A program made the position numbers and the translations under genes. Positions 25,542-34,409 of a stretch of DNA of 64,000 bases are shown piece after piece. Origin of the DNA: Vibrio echinoideorum (lineage in GTDB: Bacteria > Pseudomonadota > Gammaproteobacteria > Enterobacterales > Vibrionaceae); assembly GCF_024347455.1 (NCBI RefSeq), contig NZ_AP025483.1, positions 3,286,001 to 3,350,000 of the forward strand, written 5' to 3'. Below the pieces are notes generated by a model. The model saw only the letters and a program-made list of their open reading frames with translations, had not been told where the DNA came from and made no database searches. Every line of letters begins with the position of its first letter. Within the stretch, counting starts at the first letter, position 1.

Positions 25542-26797
25542 AGCGACTCTACGGCTTTAACCGCTGCATCGTAAACGCCAGTGTGGCCAACCATGTCACA
25601 GTTAGGGAAGTTACACACGATAGCGTCGTATTTACCGCCTTTGATTGCGGCAACAAGCTTTTCAGTCAGCTCTGGCGCGCTCATTTCTGGTTGTAGGTCG
25701 TACGTTGCTACTTTTGGAGAAGCAACAAGCTGACGCTCTTCGCCTTCAAACTCGTCTTCTTTACCGCCGTTGAAGAAGAACGTCACATGCGCGTATTTCT
25801 CTGTTTCAGAGATACGTAGCTGCGTTTTGCCTTCTTTCGATAGCCATTCACCGTAAGTGTTCTCTAGAGAAGCCGGTGGGAATGCACATAGAAGTGGGAT
25901 GTCTGCTGCGTATTGAGTCAGCATCACGAAATCGATCGCTGGGAATACGTTACGCTCAAAACCGTCGAAGTTAGGCACGAACGCACGTGTGATTTCACGA
26001 GCACGGTCAGCACGGTAGTTCATGAAGATAACCGCATCGCCATCAACGATAGCGGCTGATTCTTCGCCTTCCGCTTTGATTTCAGTCGCTTTCACGAACT
26101 CATCGTTTTCATCACGAGCGTAAGCCGCTTCTAGGCCAGCTACTGCTGTATCAAACGTAAATTCACCTTTCGCTTCAGTAAGAAGGTCATAAGATTCTTG
26201 AACGCGATCCCAGTTGTTATCACGGTCCATTGCGTAGTAGCGACCAATAAGCGAAGCCACACGGCCTTTACCCAGTTTAGCGAACAACTCTTGGAAACGT
26301 GCCAATGTGTTTTCTGCGCTACGTGGCGGCGTATCACGACCGTCTAGGAATGCGTGTAGGTAGATTTTCTCTGCGCCACGCTCTGCTGCCATTTCAACAG
26401 CTGCGTAGATGTGATCTTCATGAGAGTGAACGCCACCTGGAGACATAAGACCCATGATGTGCACGGCTTTGTCTGCTTTAACCGCTTTATCAACAGCATT
26501 CACTAGCGCTTCAGTTTGAGCGAACTCGCCGTCTGCGATTGATTTAGTAATGCGCGTTAAATCTTGGTATACCACGCGACCCGCACCAATGTTGGTGTGA
26601 CCCACTTCAGAGTTACCCATTTGGCCATCAGGTAGGCCTACATCTAAGCCAGAAGCCGAGATTAGCGTGTTAGGTTGGTTAGCAATAAGACCGTCTAATA
26701 CAGGTGTATTAGCGTTCGCGATAGCGTTGTCTTGGTTGTCTTCACGGTAACCGTAACCGTCAAGGATCACTAGAGCCATTGGCTTCTTAGCTGACAT
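25265..26797 (-). CDS. gpmI: 2,3-bisphosphoglycerate-independent phosphoglycerate mutase
   Basis: Glycolytic enzyme interconverting 3- and 2-phosphoglycerate with two Mn ions. The 510 residues start [18 protein letters not shown] at 26797 (GAGGT nine bases upstream), as in the E. coli protein; an upstream in-frame ATG at 26815 is unlikely. [15 protein letters not shown] carries the catalytic Ser, VHSHEDH and [10 protein letters not shown] follow, and [11 protein letters not shown] is the second metal site. Full length. Its last about 93 residues are duplicated in the pseudogene at 8486. Confidence 0.97.
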   Translation of the reverse strand: MSAKKPMALVILDGYGYREDNQDNAIANANTPVLDGLIANQPNTLISASGLDVGLPDGQMGNSEVGHTNIGAGRVVYQDLTRITKSIADGEFAQTEALVNAVDKAVKADKAVHIMGLMSPGGVHSHEDHIYAAVEMAAERGAEKIYLHAFLDGRDTPPRSAENTLARFQELFAKLGKGRVASLIGRYYAMDRDNNWDRVQESYDLLTEAKGEFTFDTAVAGLEAAYARDENDEFVKATEIKAEGEESAAIVDGDAVIFMNYRADRAREITRAFVPNFDGFERNVFPAIDFVMLTQYAADIPLLCAFPPASLENTYGEWLSKEGKTQLRISETEKYAHVTFFFNGGKEDEFEGEERQLVASPKVATYDLQPEMSAPELTEKLVAAIKGGKYDAIVCNFPNCDMVGHTGVYDAAVKAVESLDECLGKVVEAIKEADGQLLITADHGNAEMMVNPETGGIHTAHTNLPVPLIYVGSKDVEFKEGGKLSDLAPTMLSLSGVDIPAEMSGDVIVK

Positions 26798-26856
26798 AGG
26801 ACTGACCTCGTTCAATTCAAAATAAATCGGTATAAAAACAAATTAGCGTAATTTTA

Positions 26857-26881
26857 CTACAGTTTACAGTCAAAACTGTAG
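26857..26881. promoter_or_regulatory. Perfect inverted repeat upstream of gpmI
   Basis: CTACAGTTT - ACAGTCA - AAACTGTAG, 9-bp arms, about 60 bases upstream of the gpmI start. A candidate operator. The remaining gap to 27108 is AT-rich and likely holds the divergent promoters. Confidence 0.45.
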
Positions 26882-27108
26882 TGGAAGATCAAGAAAGGGC
26901 GCAGGTAGGAGGATCCGATGTGAAAAAAAGATTCGTTTTAGGGTTGTTAGCTAAAATTACGTTTTCCTTACTTGAATCAAATAACTGACTCAAAACAAGC
27001 GGCACCACATATACAAACCATATATCTAGCCGTATAAAAAAACCGAACAAATATTAACCAAAACATAATCAACAACATGTACATCAGGTTGACTTTAGCG
27101 TAAGATTC

Positions 27109-28215
27109 ATGCAATTAAAACTCACACAAAAAAACTGGCTAGAGTTCCTCATGTTATTAGAATTGTCATTTGTTGGCTTTTTCTCTTTTTCTTCGCTCTT
27201 CTTGATGCGAAAAGTCGCGAAAGCCGTCGGCTTAGTAGATAAGCCAAATGAAAGAAAATTGCATAACGGCGCAATTCCTCTTGTAGGCGGAATCGCGATC
27301 AGTTTATCGATCGGCCAATTTCTCGTCACGCACCCAGGTGTCATACCTCATAGTCAGCTATTTTTAGCCTCTATCGTGGCGCTTATTGTCATCGGCGCAC
27401 TTGATGACAAATACGATATTAGCTTCAAGATACGACTTGTGGTTCAAGCACTCCTTTCTATTAGCATGATGTATTTTGCCGATATTCGACTAGAGAGCAT
27501 TGGTAACCTGTTTGGAACTGGAGACTTACATTTAGGCTTTCTAAGTACAGCCGTAACGATTCTTGCTGTGATTGGCGCCATTAATGCGTTCAATATGGTT
27601 GATGGCATAGACGGATTGTTAGGTGGGCTTGCGATAGTGACCTTTGCAGGTATCGCGATTTTACTCAAAGTCGACAGCCAACACGGCTTAGCGTATTTAT
27701 GCGTGGTGTTTATTGTCGCGACCATTCCTTATATCTTAATGAACCTCGGTATTCTTGGCCGTGAACGTAAAGTGTTCATGGGCGATGCTGGCAGCATGAT
27801 GATTGGCTTTACCGTAATTTGGTTATTGCTAGGCGCAAGCCAAGATCCATCAGAAGCCATGATACGACCAATTACTGCACTGTGGTTGATTGCAGTGCCA
27901 CTGATGGATATGGCCGCTATCATGTTCAGACGTGTACGACGCAGTGACTCCCCGTTCAAGCCCGACAGAGAACATTTACACCACATTTTCCAACGCCTTG
28001 GTTTTACCTCTCGCCAAACACTCGCCATCATTTGTGCTATCGCAAGTAGCTTCGCTGGCTTCGGTATCTACGGTGAATTCTTGGGAATCACAGAATCAAC
28101 TATGTTCATCCTGTTTATGATTTGTTTTGCTTCTTACACTGTAGCCATGAGCTATGTTTGGCGCATCACAAGTTGGATTAGAAGTTATCGTAACCTTCCT
28201 GAGAAAGTGTACTAA
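27109..28215 (+). CDS. wecA: WecA-type undecaprenyl-phosphate GlcNAc-1-phosphate transferase (copy 1)
   Basis: Polytopic inner-membrane enzyme that starts lipid-linked glycan synthesis by moving a HexNAc-1-P to undecaprenyl phosphate. The 368 residues carry the family motifs LVDKPNERKLH, GALDDKYDIS (DDxxD), INAFNMVDGIDGLLGG, KVFMGDAGS and PDREHLHH. A shorter start at Met15 (27151) would match E. coli WecA better. It runs convergently to a second wecA-like gene (28474-29553), from which it differs substantially. One may serve the O-antigen and one the capsule. Confidence 0.93.
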   Translation: MQLKLTQKNWLEFLMLLELSFVGFFSFSSLFLMRKVAKAVGLVDKPNERKLHNGAIPLVGGIAISLSIGQFLVTHPGVIPHSQLFLASIVALIVIGALDDKYDISFKIRLVVQALLSISMMYFADIRLESIGNLFGTGDLHLGFLSTAVTILAVIGAINAFNMVDGIDGLLGGLAIVTFAGIAILLKVDSQHGLAYLCVVFIVATIPYILMNLGILGRERKVFMGDAGSMMIGFTVIWLLLGASQDPSEAMIRPITALWLIAVPLMDMAAIMFRRVRRSDSPFKPDREHLHHIFQRLGFTSRQTLAIICAIASSFAGFGIYGEFLGITESTMFILFMICFASYTVAMSYVWRITSWIRSYRNLPEKVY

Positions 28216-28305
28216 TGACTGAAAAGTGTATTAATGGCTTAGGTTTTCAAGTGAAGATGATTCCGAGCAAAAGCGCTCACATCTAAAACTTCTCAAGCTA
28301 AACGC

Positions 28306-28344
28306 AAAAAGGGCCCAACCTCATATTGAGATTGGGCCCTTTTT
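28306..28344. terminator. Bidirectional terminator between the two wecA genes
   Basis: AAAAAGGGCCCAA (28306-28318) and TTGGGCCCTTTTT (28332-28344) form a perfect stem with A/T runs on both sides, closing both convergent genes. Confidence 0.85.
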
Positions 28345-28386
28345 CTATGTGTGTCTTAGTTTGAGCTATTGTAACTTAACTGCTTT

Positions 28387-28420
28387 AACTCTCTAACTCT
28401 CTAACTCTCTAACTCTCTAA
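28387..28420. repeat. Four tandem AACTCTCT octamers
   Basis: AACTCTCT repeated four times without change (28387-28418) plus AA, between the terminator and the second wecA gene. A unit like this could vary in number by slippage; it is outside any gene. Confidence 0.85.
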
Positions 28421-28473
28421 TTTACCCAGCTAAGCACTGCGATAGTAGACTTGTCCGTTAACGGCACATCAAA

Positions 28474-29553
28474 CTATTTCGCTTCTAACTTCTTCCACTT
28501 TCTTACGATCTTCGCCATCTTAAACGAATGCGTCATCGCGTAAGTGTGGAATAAGAAACACGCCACAATGATGTAGAACATAATGTATTCCGGCACTTGG
28601 AAGTATTCGCCTAATAGCCCCAGCGTTGAGTACACCAATTGCACCAAGCAAATCACCACTAAAGACTCGCGTGGTGTGAAACCGATGCGCTGCATAATGT
28701 GATGAAAGTGCTCGCGATCCGGTTTAAACGGAGAATGCCCCTTACGAATCCGACGGATCATAATGGCCATCATATCAATCAAAGGCACTGCAATTAACCA
28801 CAAGGCGGTGACAGGTCGAATCATATACTTGCCCTCCTCGTGTTGCGTTCCGCCAATTAAAACCCAGATGACAATGAAGCCGATCATCATGCTGCCGGCA
28901 TCACCCATAAACACTTTACGCAGCTTGCCAAAACACCCTAAATTAAACAGAACAAAGGGTAATAAGATCACCACCATCACTGCCATAAAAAAGGCGTAAA
29001 ACTCGAGTTCATAAGCGAAGAACACCACACCTAACGATGCAAACACTACCATGCTTAAGCCACCCAGCAGCCCATCAATACCATCGACCATGTTAAAGGC
29101 GTTAATGGCAGCGATCACGGCAATCACAGTAACAATACTGTCGACCACTATTGGGAAATCTAGCACGCCTAAGCCGAATACATCACCAACATGAGAGAGG
29201 GTTAATCCAGAATAAGGCATGATGATCAGAGCTAAGATGGCTTGCACACCCATTCGAAGCTTAAAGCTGATGTCAAAGCGGTCGTCAGCCACCCCAATCA
29301 ATACCAGTGCCGTTAAGCACGCTGCGGCTATCTCTACATTTTTGAACTCCGCCGCATTCACGTAAAGGAAGTACAACACGGTGATGCAGAGAGAGATCCC
29401 GCCCACCAAAGGAACAACACCTTCATGATGTTTTCTGGCATTCGGTTTATCGACTAAGCCAATGGCATAGCCCACTTTACGCATGCAGTACAACACTGAA
29501 AAGGAGAGAAAGAAGAACATAGAGAGTTCGATAAGGTAATCAAACAGTGACAT
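28474..29553 (-). CDS. wecA: WecA-type initiating glycosyl-1-phosphate transferase (copy 2)
   Basis: 359 residues with the same motif set as copy 1: LVDKPNARKHH, GVADDRFDIS, INAFNMVDGIDGLLGG, KVFMGDAGS, PDREHFHH, and about 11 membrane helices. It is on the same strand as the polysaccharide genes further right, but separated from them by the DinJ/AbiE region. A piece of this gene (about 28612-28690) also appears in the chimeric pseudogene at 8766-8840, showing past rearrangement. Which sugar it transfers is not decided by sequence. Confidence 0.92.
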   Translation of the reverse strand: MSLFDYLIELSMFFFLSFSVLYCMRKVGYAIGLVDKPNARKHHEGVVPLVGGISLCITVLYFLYVNAAEFKNVEIAAACLTALVLIGVADDRFDISFKLRMGVQAILALIIMPYSGLTLSHVGDVFGLGVLDFPIVVDSIVTVIAVIAAINAFNMVDGIDGLLGGLSMVVFASLGVVFFAYELEFYAFFMAVMVVILLPFVLFNLGCFGKLRKVFMGDAGSMMIGFIVIWVLIGGTQHEEGKYMIRPVTALWLIAVPLIDMMAIMIRRIRKGHSPFKPDREHFHHIMQRIGFTPRESLVVICLVQLVYSTLGLLGEYFQVPEYIMFYIIVACFLFHTYAMTHSFKMAKIVRKWKKLEAK

Positions 29554-29787
29554 GGGTTTAAGCCTTTTTTGGTTATTGTTTGTCTCTAGCTAACATCTTA
29601 GCGATGAATTTTTTAGCTCTTAATCGGTTAGGAAAATCGGTAATTTCTGTATCCACAATTGGGAATTACTTGTTGTTAAGCATTGCCGATTTTTCAACCA
29701 TAATATCAACCACCGCTTCGTGATACTGAACCACATAGGTCTCAACTGGTTTCAAATTAACATAGGCCATGCAACGCTTAACCCTGA

Positions 29788-29833
29788 ATTGCTTATTGCT
29801 TATTGCTTATTGTTTATTGTTTATTGTTTATTG
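29788..29833. repeat. Tandem heptamer ATTGCTT / ATTGTTT
   Basis: Three ATTGCTT then three ATTGTTT units and ATTG, ending about 60 bases upstream of the dinJ-like start. The C-to-T change splits the array in two blocks. The rest of 29554-29893 shows no gene. Confidence 0.85.
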
Positions 29834-29893
29834 TTGCGCGCTTTCAAACACTGTTACACTTTGTATTACATTGCACTACATAAAGGTATAAAC

Positions 29894-30172
29894 ATGAAAA
29901 ATGAAATGCTGAGTACTCGTATTGATCACGATACTAAAGTCGCTTTTACAAATATTTGTGATGAGGTTGGTTTAAGCACTTCCCAGGCAATAAAACTATT
30001 CGCGAAAGCTGTAATCAACCACGGCGGAATACCTTTTGATTTGAGGGTACCACAGCCAAACGATGTGACTTCTGCTGCCATCATGGAGCTTATTGAAGGT
30101 AAGGGACATAAAACGAATTCAGTTGATTCTCTACTATCTGAACTCACAGAAGGTAAAGTTAACAATGTATGA
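29894..30172 (+). CDS. dinJ: DinJ/RelB-family antitoxin
   Basis: 92 residues from the ATG at 29894 (AAAGGT upstream); the frame extends further left but crosses the heptamer array. Ribbon-helix-helix start MKNEMLSTRIDHDTKVAFTN, then ICDEVGLSTSQAIKLFAKAV and GGIPFDLRVPQPN, all typical of DinJ. Intact, although its toxin partner is frameshifted. Confidence 0.9.
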   Translation: MKNEMLSTRIDHDTKVAFTNICDEVGLSTSQAIKLFAKAVINHGGIPFDLRVPQPNDVTSAAIMELIEGKGHKTNSVDSLLSELTEGKVNNV

Positions 30173-30432
30173 GTTAGAATACTCAACTCAATTTAAGAAA
30201 GACTTCAAAAAAGTAAACAAGATGTCTATTCCTGACATTGTTGAAGTCGGGAACATAATATCCAAGCTGCAACGTGGTGAAACGCTCGATGCTAAAAATG
30301 TCGACCACTCATTAACTGGAAATTGGGTAGGGTTTCGAGACCCACATAAAGCCAGACCTATTACTCATCTACCGAATTTTCGACGGACAACTCCAACTGG
30401 CAAGGATTGGCTCGCATAGTGATTTGTTCTGA
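30165..30432 (+). pseudogene. yafQ: YafQ-type toxin, frameshifted
   Basis: Starts MYELEYSTQFKKDFKKVNKM and reads well to LTGNWVGFRDPH, then goes out of frame and stops at 30417-30419. In another frame the family sequence continues: IKPDLLLIYRIFDGQLQLAR, IGSHSDLF and TGA at 30430-30432. Comparison with YafQ (…GFRDxHIxPD) suggests loss of two bases (or gain of one) near 30340. The catalytic end is thus lost. A sequencing error is possible, but the same pattern is seen at 9618. Confidence 0.85.
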
Positions 30433-30444
30433 CCTCAACACCGA

Positions 30445-30467
30445 TACCAATCGTAGTAAATAATCGC
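30445..30467 (+). repeat. Dispersed ATACCAATCGTAGTAAATAAT element, second copy
   Basis: ACCAATCGTAGTAAATAATC, inverse of the copy at 24788-24813. It directly follows the broken yafQ gene. Confidence 0.45.
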
Positions 30468-30518
30468 TCTAAACGGCAAGGCTAACTCTTAATTGTATAA
30501 ACTAGCTAATTGTAAAGA

Positions 30519-30990
30519 CTAGTGAGAAAGTTGGGCTATTTCGTCTTTACTCAGCCCGGTGACTTCTACAACGGATTGATGATCCATTCCATTAAGTATC
30601 ATTTTTCGAACCATCTCTTTTAGGGCTTCTTGACGCCCTTTTGCTTCACCTAATTGGATGCCTTCTGGCGGCCACGTTGAATGCCTCTTTACTCACCTTG
30701 TTGGCGTAACTGCTCTGCAATCGTCATAAGTGTACCCTCGTGTTTCGATACTGATGAAGCAAGTGACGTATCCATCGCCCTGGCTAGTATTAAGAGAATA
30801 AATTACGTCCGAATAATAAGGCCGTAAGTTTTCTTCAATAAAACTGCCTGACTCAAGCTTGAATGTCGTTAAATCACAGACTTCGTGCAGCTCAACGGGC
30901 AGGTGAATATCCAGTAAGTCTTTAGCCGTTTCAGGATGAGCCATAAACTGCTTAAAGAACGCATCGTGTGGCTGGAATTGTCTTTTTCAT
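30519..30990 (-). pseudogene. Decayed Rpn-family nuclease/transposase-like gene
   Basis: Pieces of a PD-(D/E)XK Rpn/Transposase_31 protein lie in order on the minus strand: PHDAFFKQFMAHPETAKDLL, then DIHLPVELHEVCDLTTFKLE and YYSDVIYSL (30944-30750), then after a large internal deletion MTIAEQLRQQG, and finally KMILNGMDHQSVVEVTGLSK ending DEIAQLSH at 30519. Stops and shifts separate them. The short shared GTCCTGTATTTTT stretch at 31040-31052 lies behind it. Confidence 0.75.
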
Positions 30991-31088
30991 TTCATTATCT
31001 TAACACTGAATGAATGTTAAACCGTATCGCCAAATACATGTCCTGTATTTTTTCTGATGGATGCCACCGTTTCTTTTACTCACAAAAT

Positions 31089-31129
31089 GGTCTACACTAA
31101 ATTACTTAATAAGTAACTTAGTGTAGACC
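31089..31129 (+). promoter_or_regulatory. 41-bp palindromic operator of the AbiE operon
   Basis: GGTCTACACTAA (31089-31100) mirrors TTAGTGTAGACC (31118-31129), and TTACTTA / TAAGTAA fill the centre with only one mismatched pair. It ends one base before the GTG start of the antitoxin. AbiEi proteins are known to bind inverted repeats and repress their own promoter; a -10-like TACACT lies in the left arm. Confidence 0.75.
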
Positions 31130-31130
31130 A

Positions 31131-31655
31131 GTGACTAAGGTAGAAAAACTAATTTCAGCTATGGCTGAATCAAGTAAATTTGGCAAAGGCGTATTCAGTA
31201 AGGCTGAACTTGCCTACCTTCTCAATGTCGAACAAACACCCCGTTTTAACAAATTTCTGTACGACTGTGTTAAAAAAGGCACCATTAATCGAATCGCTAA
31301 TGGTCTTTTTGAAAGCACAATCACCCCTCCAAATCCCCGAACTGCAATATATGAAGTCGCCCGTAAATTAAGGCCTGGCTACCTAAATTATATAAGTTTA
31401 GAGAGTGAATTATCACGTACTGGAGAGATATCTCAAATCATTATGGATCGCCTGACTCTAATGACTCGGGGGCGAAGTGGGACATTTAAAACTCGCTACG
31501 GAGTGGTTGAGTTTACACATACTAAGCACAAAGTATCACAGCTTGAAAATGACCTATTCTTCGACGAAGAGGTGAAAATGTATCGAGCTATGCCTCATCG
31601 AGCATTAGCCGATTTAAAAAGCTGTAAACGAAACCTACAAATGATAAATCACTAA
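31131..31655 (+). CDS. abiEi: AbiEi-type antitoxin/transcriptional repressor
   Basis: Antitoxin of the AbiE (type IV) phage-abortive-infection system. Of the 174 residues, the N-terminal winged helix-turn-helix (FSKAELAYLLNVEQTPRFNK) is clear, and the remainder resembles the AbiEi C-terminal domain (YEVARKLRPGYLNYISLESE). GTG start at 31131, so close to the palindrome that the operator covers the 5' end of the mRNA. Followed by abiEii after 14 bases. Confidence 0.82.
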   Translation: MTKVEKLISAMAESSKFGKGVFSKAELAYLLNVEQTPRFNKFLYDCVKKGTINRIANGLFESTITPPNPRTAIYEVARKLRPGYLNYISLESELSRTGEISQIIMDRLTLMTRGRSGTFKTRYGVVEFTHTKHKVSQLENDLFFDEEVKMYRAMPHRALADLKSCKRNLQMINH

Positions 31656-31669
31656 CTGGGCTCTCTACT

Positions 31670-32560
31670 ATGCTAAAACAAAAAATAGACGAAATTCTAA
31701 AACGTAACCCTGAGTTAGCACCCGTTGTTGAAGTGATCGAAAAAGAGATACTTCATCATGATATTTTGCATGTCATGACAGAACACGGGGCACTACAAAG
31801 ACTCACCTTCATTGGCGGTACCTCACTACGCCTTTGCTACAACAGTTCTCGGTTATCTGAAGACTTAGACTTTAATGGTGGTCATGATTTTAAGCCATCG
31901 ATGTTTGATGGGCTTGAGGATAAAATACAGAGCTTTTTGCAAAAGAAATATGAAATACCTGTATACGTCAATAAACCTAGCCCAGACAAGCAAGGGAATA
32001 CATCATCGTGGAAAATCAGCATCGAGAAAGAACCAAACCGTGCTGATCTGCCCAGACAGAAAATGCACATTGATGTTTGTGCTTTACCCTCTTTCGATTT
32101 GACAAATCGAGTGCCTATAAATCACTACGGAATTGACACACCAACAGAAGGTATGCTGATCCGTTGCCAAACAATGGACGAGATTTTAGCTGATAAATTC
32201 ATTGCTTTAGCATACAGGGCAAGGCGAATTAAGCCCCGTGATGTGTGGGATATTGTGTGGCTAAATCAAAGAGGCATTGAGGTCAATAACCAGTTAATCA
32301 ACAACAAACTAGAGGCCCGTGACAAAGAACGTGATGACTTTTTGATTGCGCTGGGCAGGCAAATGAAAAACCTAACTGAAAATGATGCAGTTAAGGCTGA
32401 CTTCAACAGCGAGATGAGTCGATTTGTACCTCAAACATTGCAAGCAAAAACGCTTGATGTACCTGAGTATTGGGACTATGTGAGAGAAACAATCAGTAAC
32501 ATGGGTAAGAGAGTTTCACAACCAAGCTCACCAACAAATAAATTTGATATGAGCCTTTAG
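31670..32560 (+). CDS. abiEii: AbiEii nucleotidyltransferase toxin
   Basis: 296-residue toxin of the DNA-polymerase-beta nucleotidyltransferase fold; relatives (AbiEii, MenT) block growth, MenT by adding nucleotides to tRNA. The active-site region FIGGTSLRLCYNSSRLSEDL followed by DF gives GG(T)S...DLDF, and RARRIKPRDVWDIVWL is the typical C-terminal helix part. Intact, closed by a hairpin at 32664-32700. Together with AbiEi it can act as TA and anti-phage system. Confidence 0.88.
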   Translation: MLKQKIDEILKRNPELAPVVEVIEKEILHHDILHVMTEHGALQRLTFIGGTSLRLCYNSSRLSEDLDFNGGHDFKPSMFDGLEDKIQSFLQKKYEIPVYVNKPSPDKQGNTSSWKISIEKEPNRADLPRQKMHIDVCALPSFDLTNRVPINHYGIDTPTEGMLIRCQTMDEILADKFIALAYRARRIKPRDVWDIVWLNQRGIEVNNQLINNKLEARDKERDDFLIALGRQMKNLTENDAVKADFNSEMSRFVPQTLQAKTLDVPEYWDYVRETISNMGKRVSQPSSPTNKFDMSL

Positions 32561-32663
32561 CTTTATCTTAGGTTACTGTCTCATTTAGCAATGAGCATAC
32601 CCCGTAAAATCTTCCCCCAATAGTTCCTGGTTTTCAACCTATTGGGCTCGTTAACAAGGATGA

Positions 32664-32700
32664 AAACTGTCTCAAATACGTCTCCGTCCTGAGACAGTTT
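32664..32700 (+). terminator. Hairpin after abiEii
   Basis: AAACTGTCTCA (32664-32674) and TGAGACAGTTT (32690-32700), an 11-bp perfect stem with a 15-base loop, followed by GTTTGT. Moderate terminator. Confidence 0.6.
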
Positions 32701-32794
32701 GTTTGTAGGTTACTGTATTAAAGTAGAAAAAAAGGATCACGCCCCAATAGGGATGACGATTGGGAGCACCCAAAAACATAAGCGGCTTAAAAGA

Positions 32795-32827
32795 AAACCT
32801 TAGAGGGCTAAAAGCCTTCTAAGGTTT
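32795..32827 (-). terminator. Intrinsic terminator after cysN
   Basis: A 14-bp stem with one G-T pair (AAACCTTAGAGGGC against GCCTTCTAAGGTTT), followed on the minus strand by TTTTCTTTT. It lies about 30 bases after the cysN stop and ends the cys genes. Confidence 0.8.
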
Positions 32828-32855
32828 ATCGGTAACAGGTTAACGCTAGATATCG

Positions 32856-34265
32856 TTAAATTTCAGCACAGCCCCACTCAGGAAAGTGCTTACGCACGTA
32901 GGCGTTCAAGTCTTTTTCTGATGAAGAATAAACTCGACCTTCTTCAGCTTTTTCATCCGATACCGATGCAACCATACCCGCGCCCACTGTCACATTATTG
33001 TGACGGTCAATCACAATGAACGAACCGGTTTGCGGCAATGTTTGGTAAGTATCGACAGCAATTTTGTCGGTCAATGTAATCTCAGACAAAGCAATCTCGT
33101 TAAGGTCTAACGTTTCGCTCTCTTCAGCGTGTTGCTCAAGGGTGTTCACATCAATTTTGTGAGGGATAGCGGTGACTTTACCTACACACGACTTAGTGGC
33201 GAACTTAAAGATGTACTCTTTGTGCGTGCGCATTGGGTTCTCACCCATCCATACGACGTGAGCGTTCACTTTATTGGTGACTTTAGGCTCATGACCGTTG
33301 TGCACTAGCATATCGCCGCGTGACACATCAATTTCATCTTCCAAGGTGATGGTAATCGCTTGCCCTGGACGTGCGGTATCCAATTCGCCATCGAAGGTGT
33401 AAATAGACTTCACACGAGAGGTCTTACCTGATGGTAACGCAGTTACTTCATCACCCACTTGAACTAGGCCAGACGCTAGCGTGCCGCAGAAGCCGCGGAA
33501 GTTCAGGTTCGGACGGTTCACGTACTGCACTGGGAAGCGCATGTGCTCAAGGTCTTTGTCTTGGTCAACCTTTACAGTTTCAAGCAGTTTCATCAGCGTT
33601 GCGCCAGGATACCAGTCCATTGCTTCGCTTGGCGTCACCACGTTGTCACCGTTCAGAGCTGAGATTGGCACAAAGCGAATGTCGTCGATGTTGAAGTTCT
33701 TCGCCATATCGCGGTAGTCCGCTTTAATCTTCTGGTACACCTCTTGGCTGTACTCCATTAAGTCCATTTTGTTGATAGCGACAATGATGTGCTTAATACC
33801 CAGCAGACTACAGATGTAACTGTGACGACGGGTTTGGGTTTGAATACCGTGACGCGCATCGACCATTACAATCGCTAGATCACACGTAGAAGCGCCCGTT
33901 ACCATATTACGCGTGTACTGCTCATGTCCTGGAGTATCAGCAATGATGAACTTACGTTTATCGGTAGAGAAGTAACGGTACGCTACATCTATGGTGATAC
34001 CCTGCTCGCGCTCTGACTGAAGGCCATCTACGAGAAGTGCTAAATCAAAATCACCATCGGTGGTGTTAAACTTCTGAGAATCTTTCTCAATCGCAGCCAT
34101 TTGGTCTTCGTAAATCAGCTTTGAATCAAAAAGCAGACGACCAATCAATGTGGATTTACCATCATCAACGTTACCGCACGTTAAAAATCGCAATAAATCT
34201 TTGTTTTCATGGACTTTCAGATACGCTTCGATGTCCGTTGCGATAAGCTCTGAGCTGTGAGACAT
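32856..34265 (-). CDS. cysN: Sulfate adenylyltransferase subunit 1 (GTPase)
   Basis: GTP-hydrolysing subunit of ATP sulfurylase that drives formation of adenosine 5'-phosphosulfate (APS). 469 residues: P-loop GNVDDGKST (31-39), DTPGHEQYTRNM (G3), NKMDLM (G4), then the two beta-barrel domains of the EF-Tu family. Complete. Last gene of the cysD-cysC-DHH-cysN series; it is separated from cysD by two genes, unlike the usual adjacent cysDN. Here it probably supports polysaccharide sulfation (see findings) rather than, or besides, cysteine synthesis. Confidence 0.96.
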   Translation of the reverse strand: MSHSSELIATDIEAYLKVHENKDLLRFLTCGNVDDGKSTLIGRLLFDSKLIYEDQMAAIEKDSQKFNTTDGDFDLALLVDGLQSEREQGITIDVAYRYFSTDKRKFIIADTPGHEQYTRNMVTGASTCDLAIVMVDARHGIQTQTRRHSYICSLLGIKHIIVAINKMDLMEYSQEVYQKIKADYRDMAKNFNIDDIRFVPISALNGDNVVTPSEAMDWYPGATLMKLLETVKVDQDKDLEHMRFPVQYVNRPNLNFRGFCGTLASGLVQVGDEVTALPSGKTSRVKSIYTFDGELDTARPGQAITITLEDEIDVSRGDMLVHNGHEPKVTNKVNAHVVWMGENPMRTHKEYIFKFATKSCVGKVTAIPHKIDVNTLEQHAEESETLDLNEIALSEITLTDKIAVDTYQTLPQTGSFIVIDRHNNVTVGAGMVASVSDEKAEEGRVYSSSEKDLNAYVRKHFPEWGCAEI

Positions 34266-34367
34266 GTCATTCTCCTAATGTTCTTTATCGGGCTTCAATA
34301 CCCTGTGTAATTCGTTTGTCTATCAAAGTATTATTGCTTTGATGAGTTAGAGAGTGTGCTCTCTAAA

Positions 34368-34398
34368 ATTCTGGCGTTGACTGTATCACCTCCAGAAT
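34368..34398 (-). terminator. Possible attenuator between the DHH gene and cysN
   Basis: ATTCTGG/CCAGAAT 7-bp stem, followed on the minus strand by TTTTAG. Stop of the DHH gene is 12 bases before it. A second short stem (AGAGAG/CTCTCT) follows. Readthrough is expected. Confidence 0.4.
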
Positions 34399-34409
34399 GA
34401 CGTTCTTTT

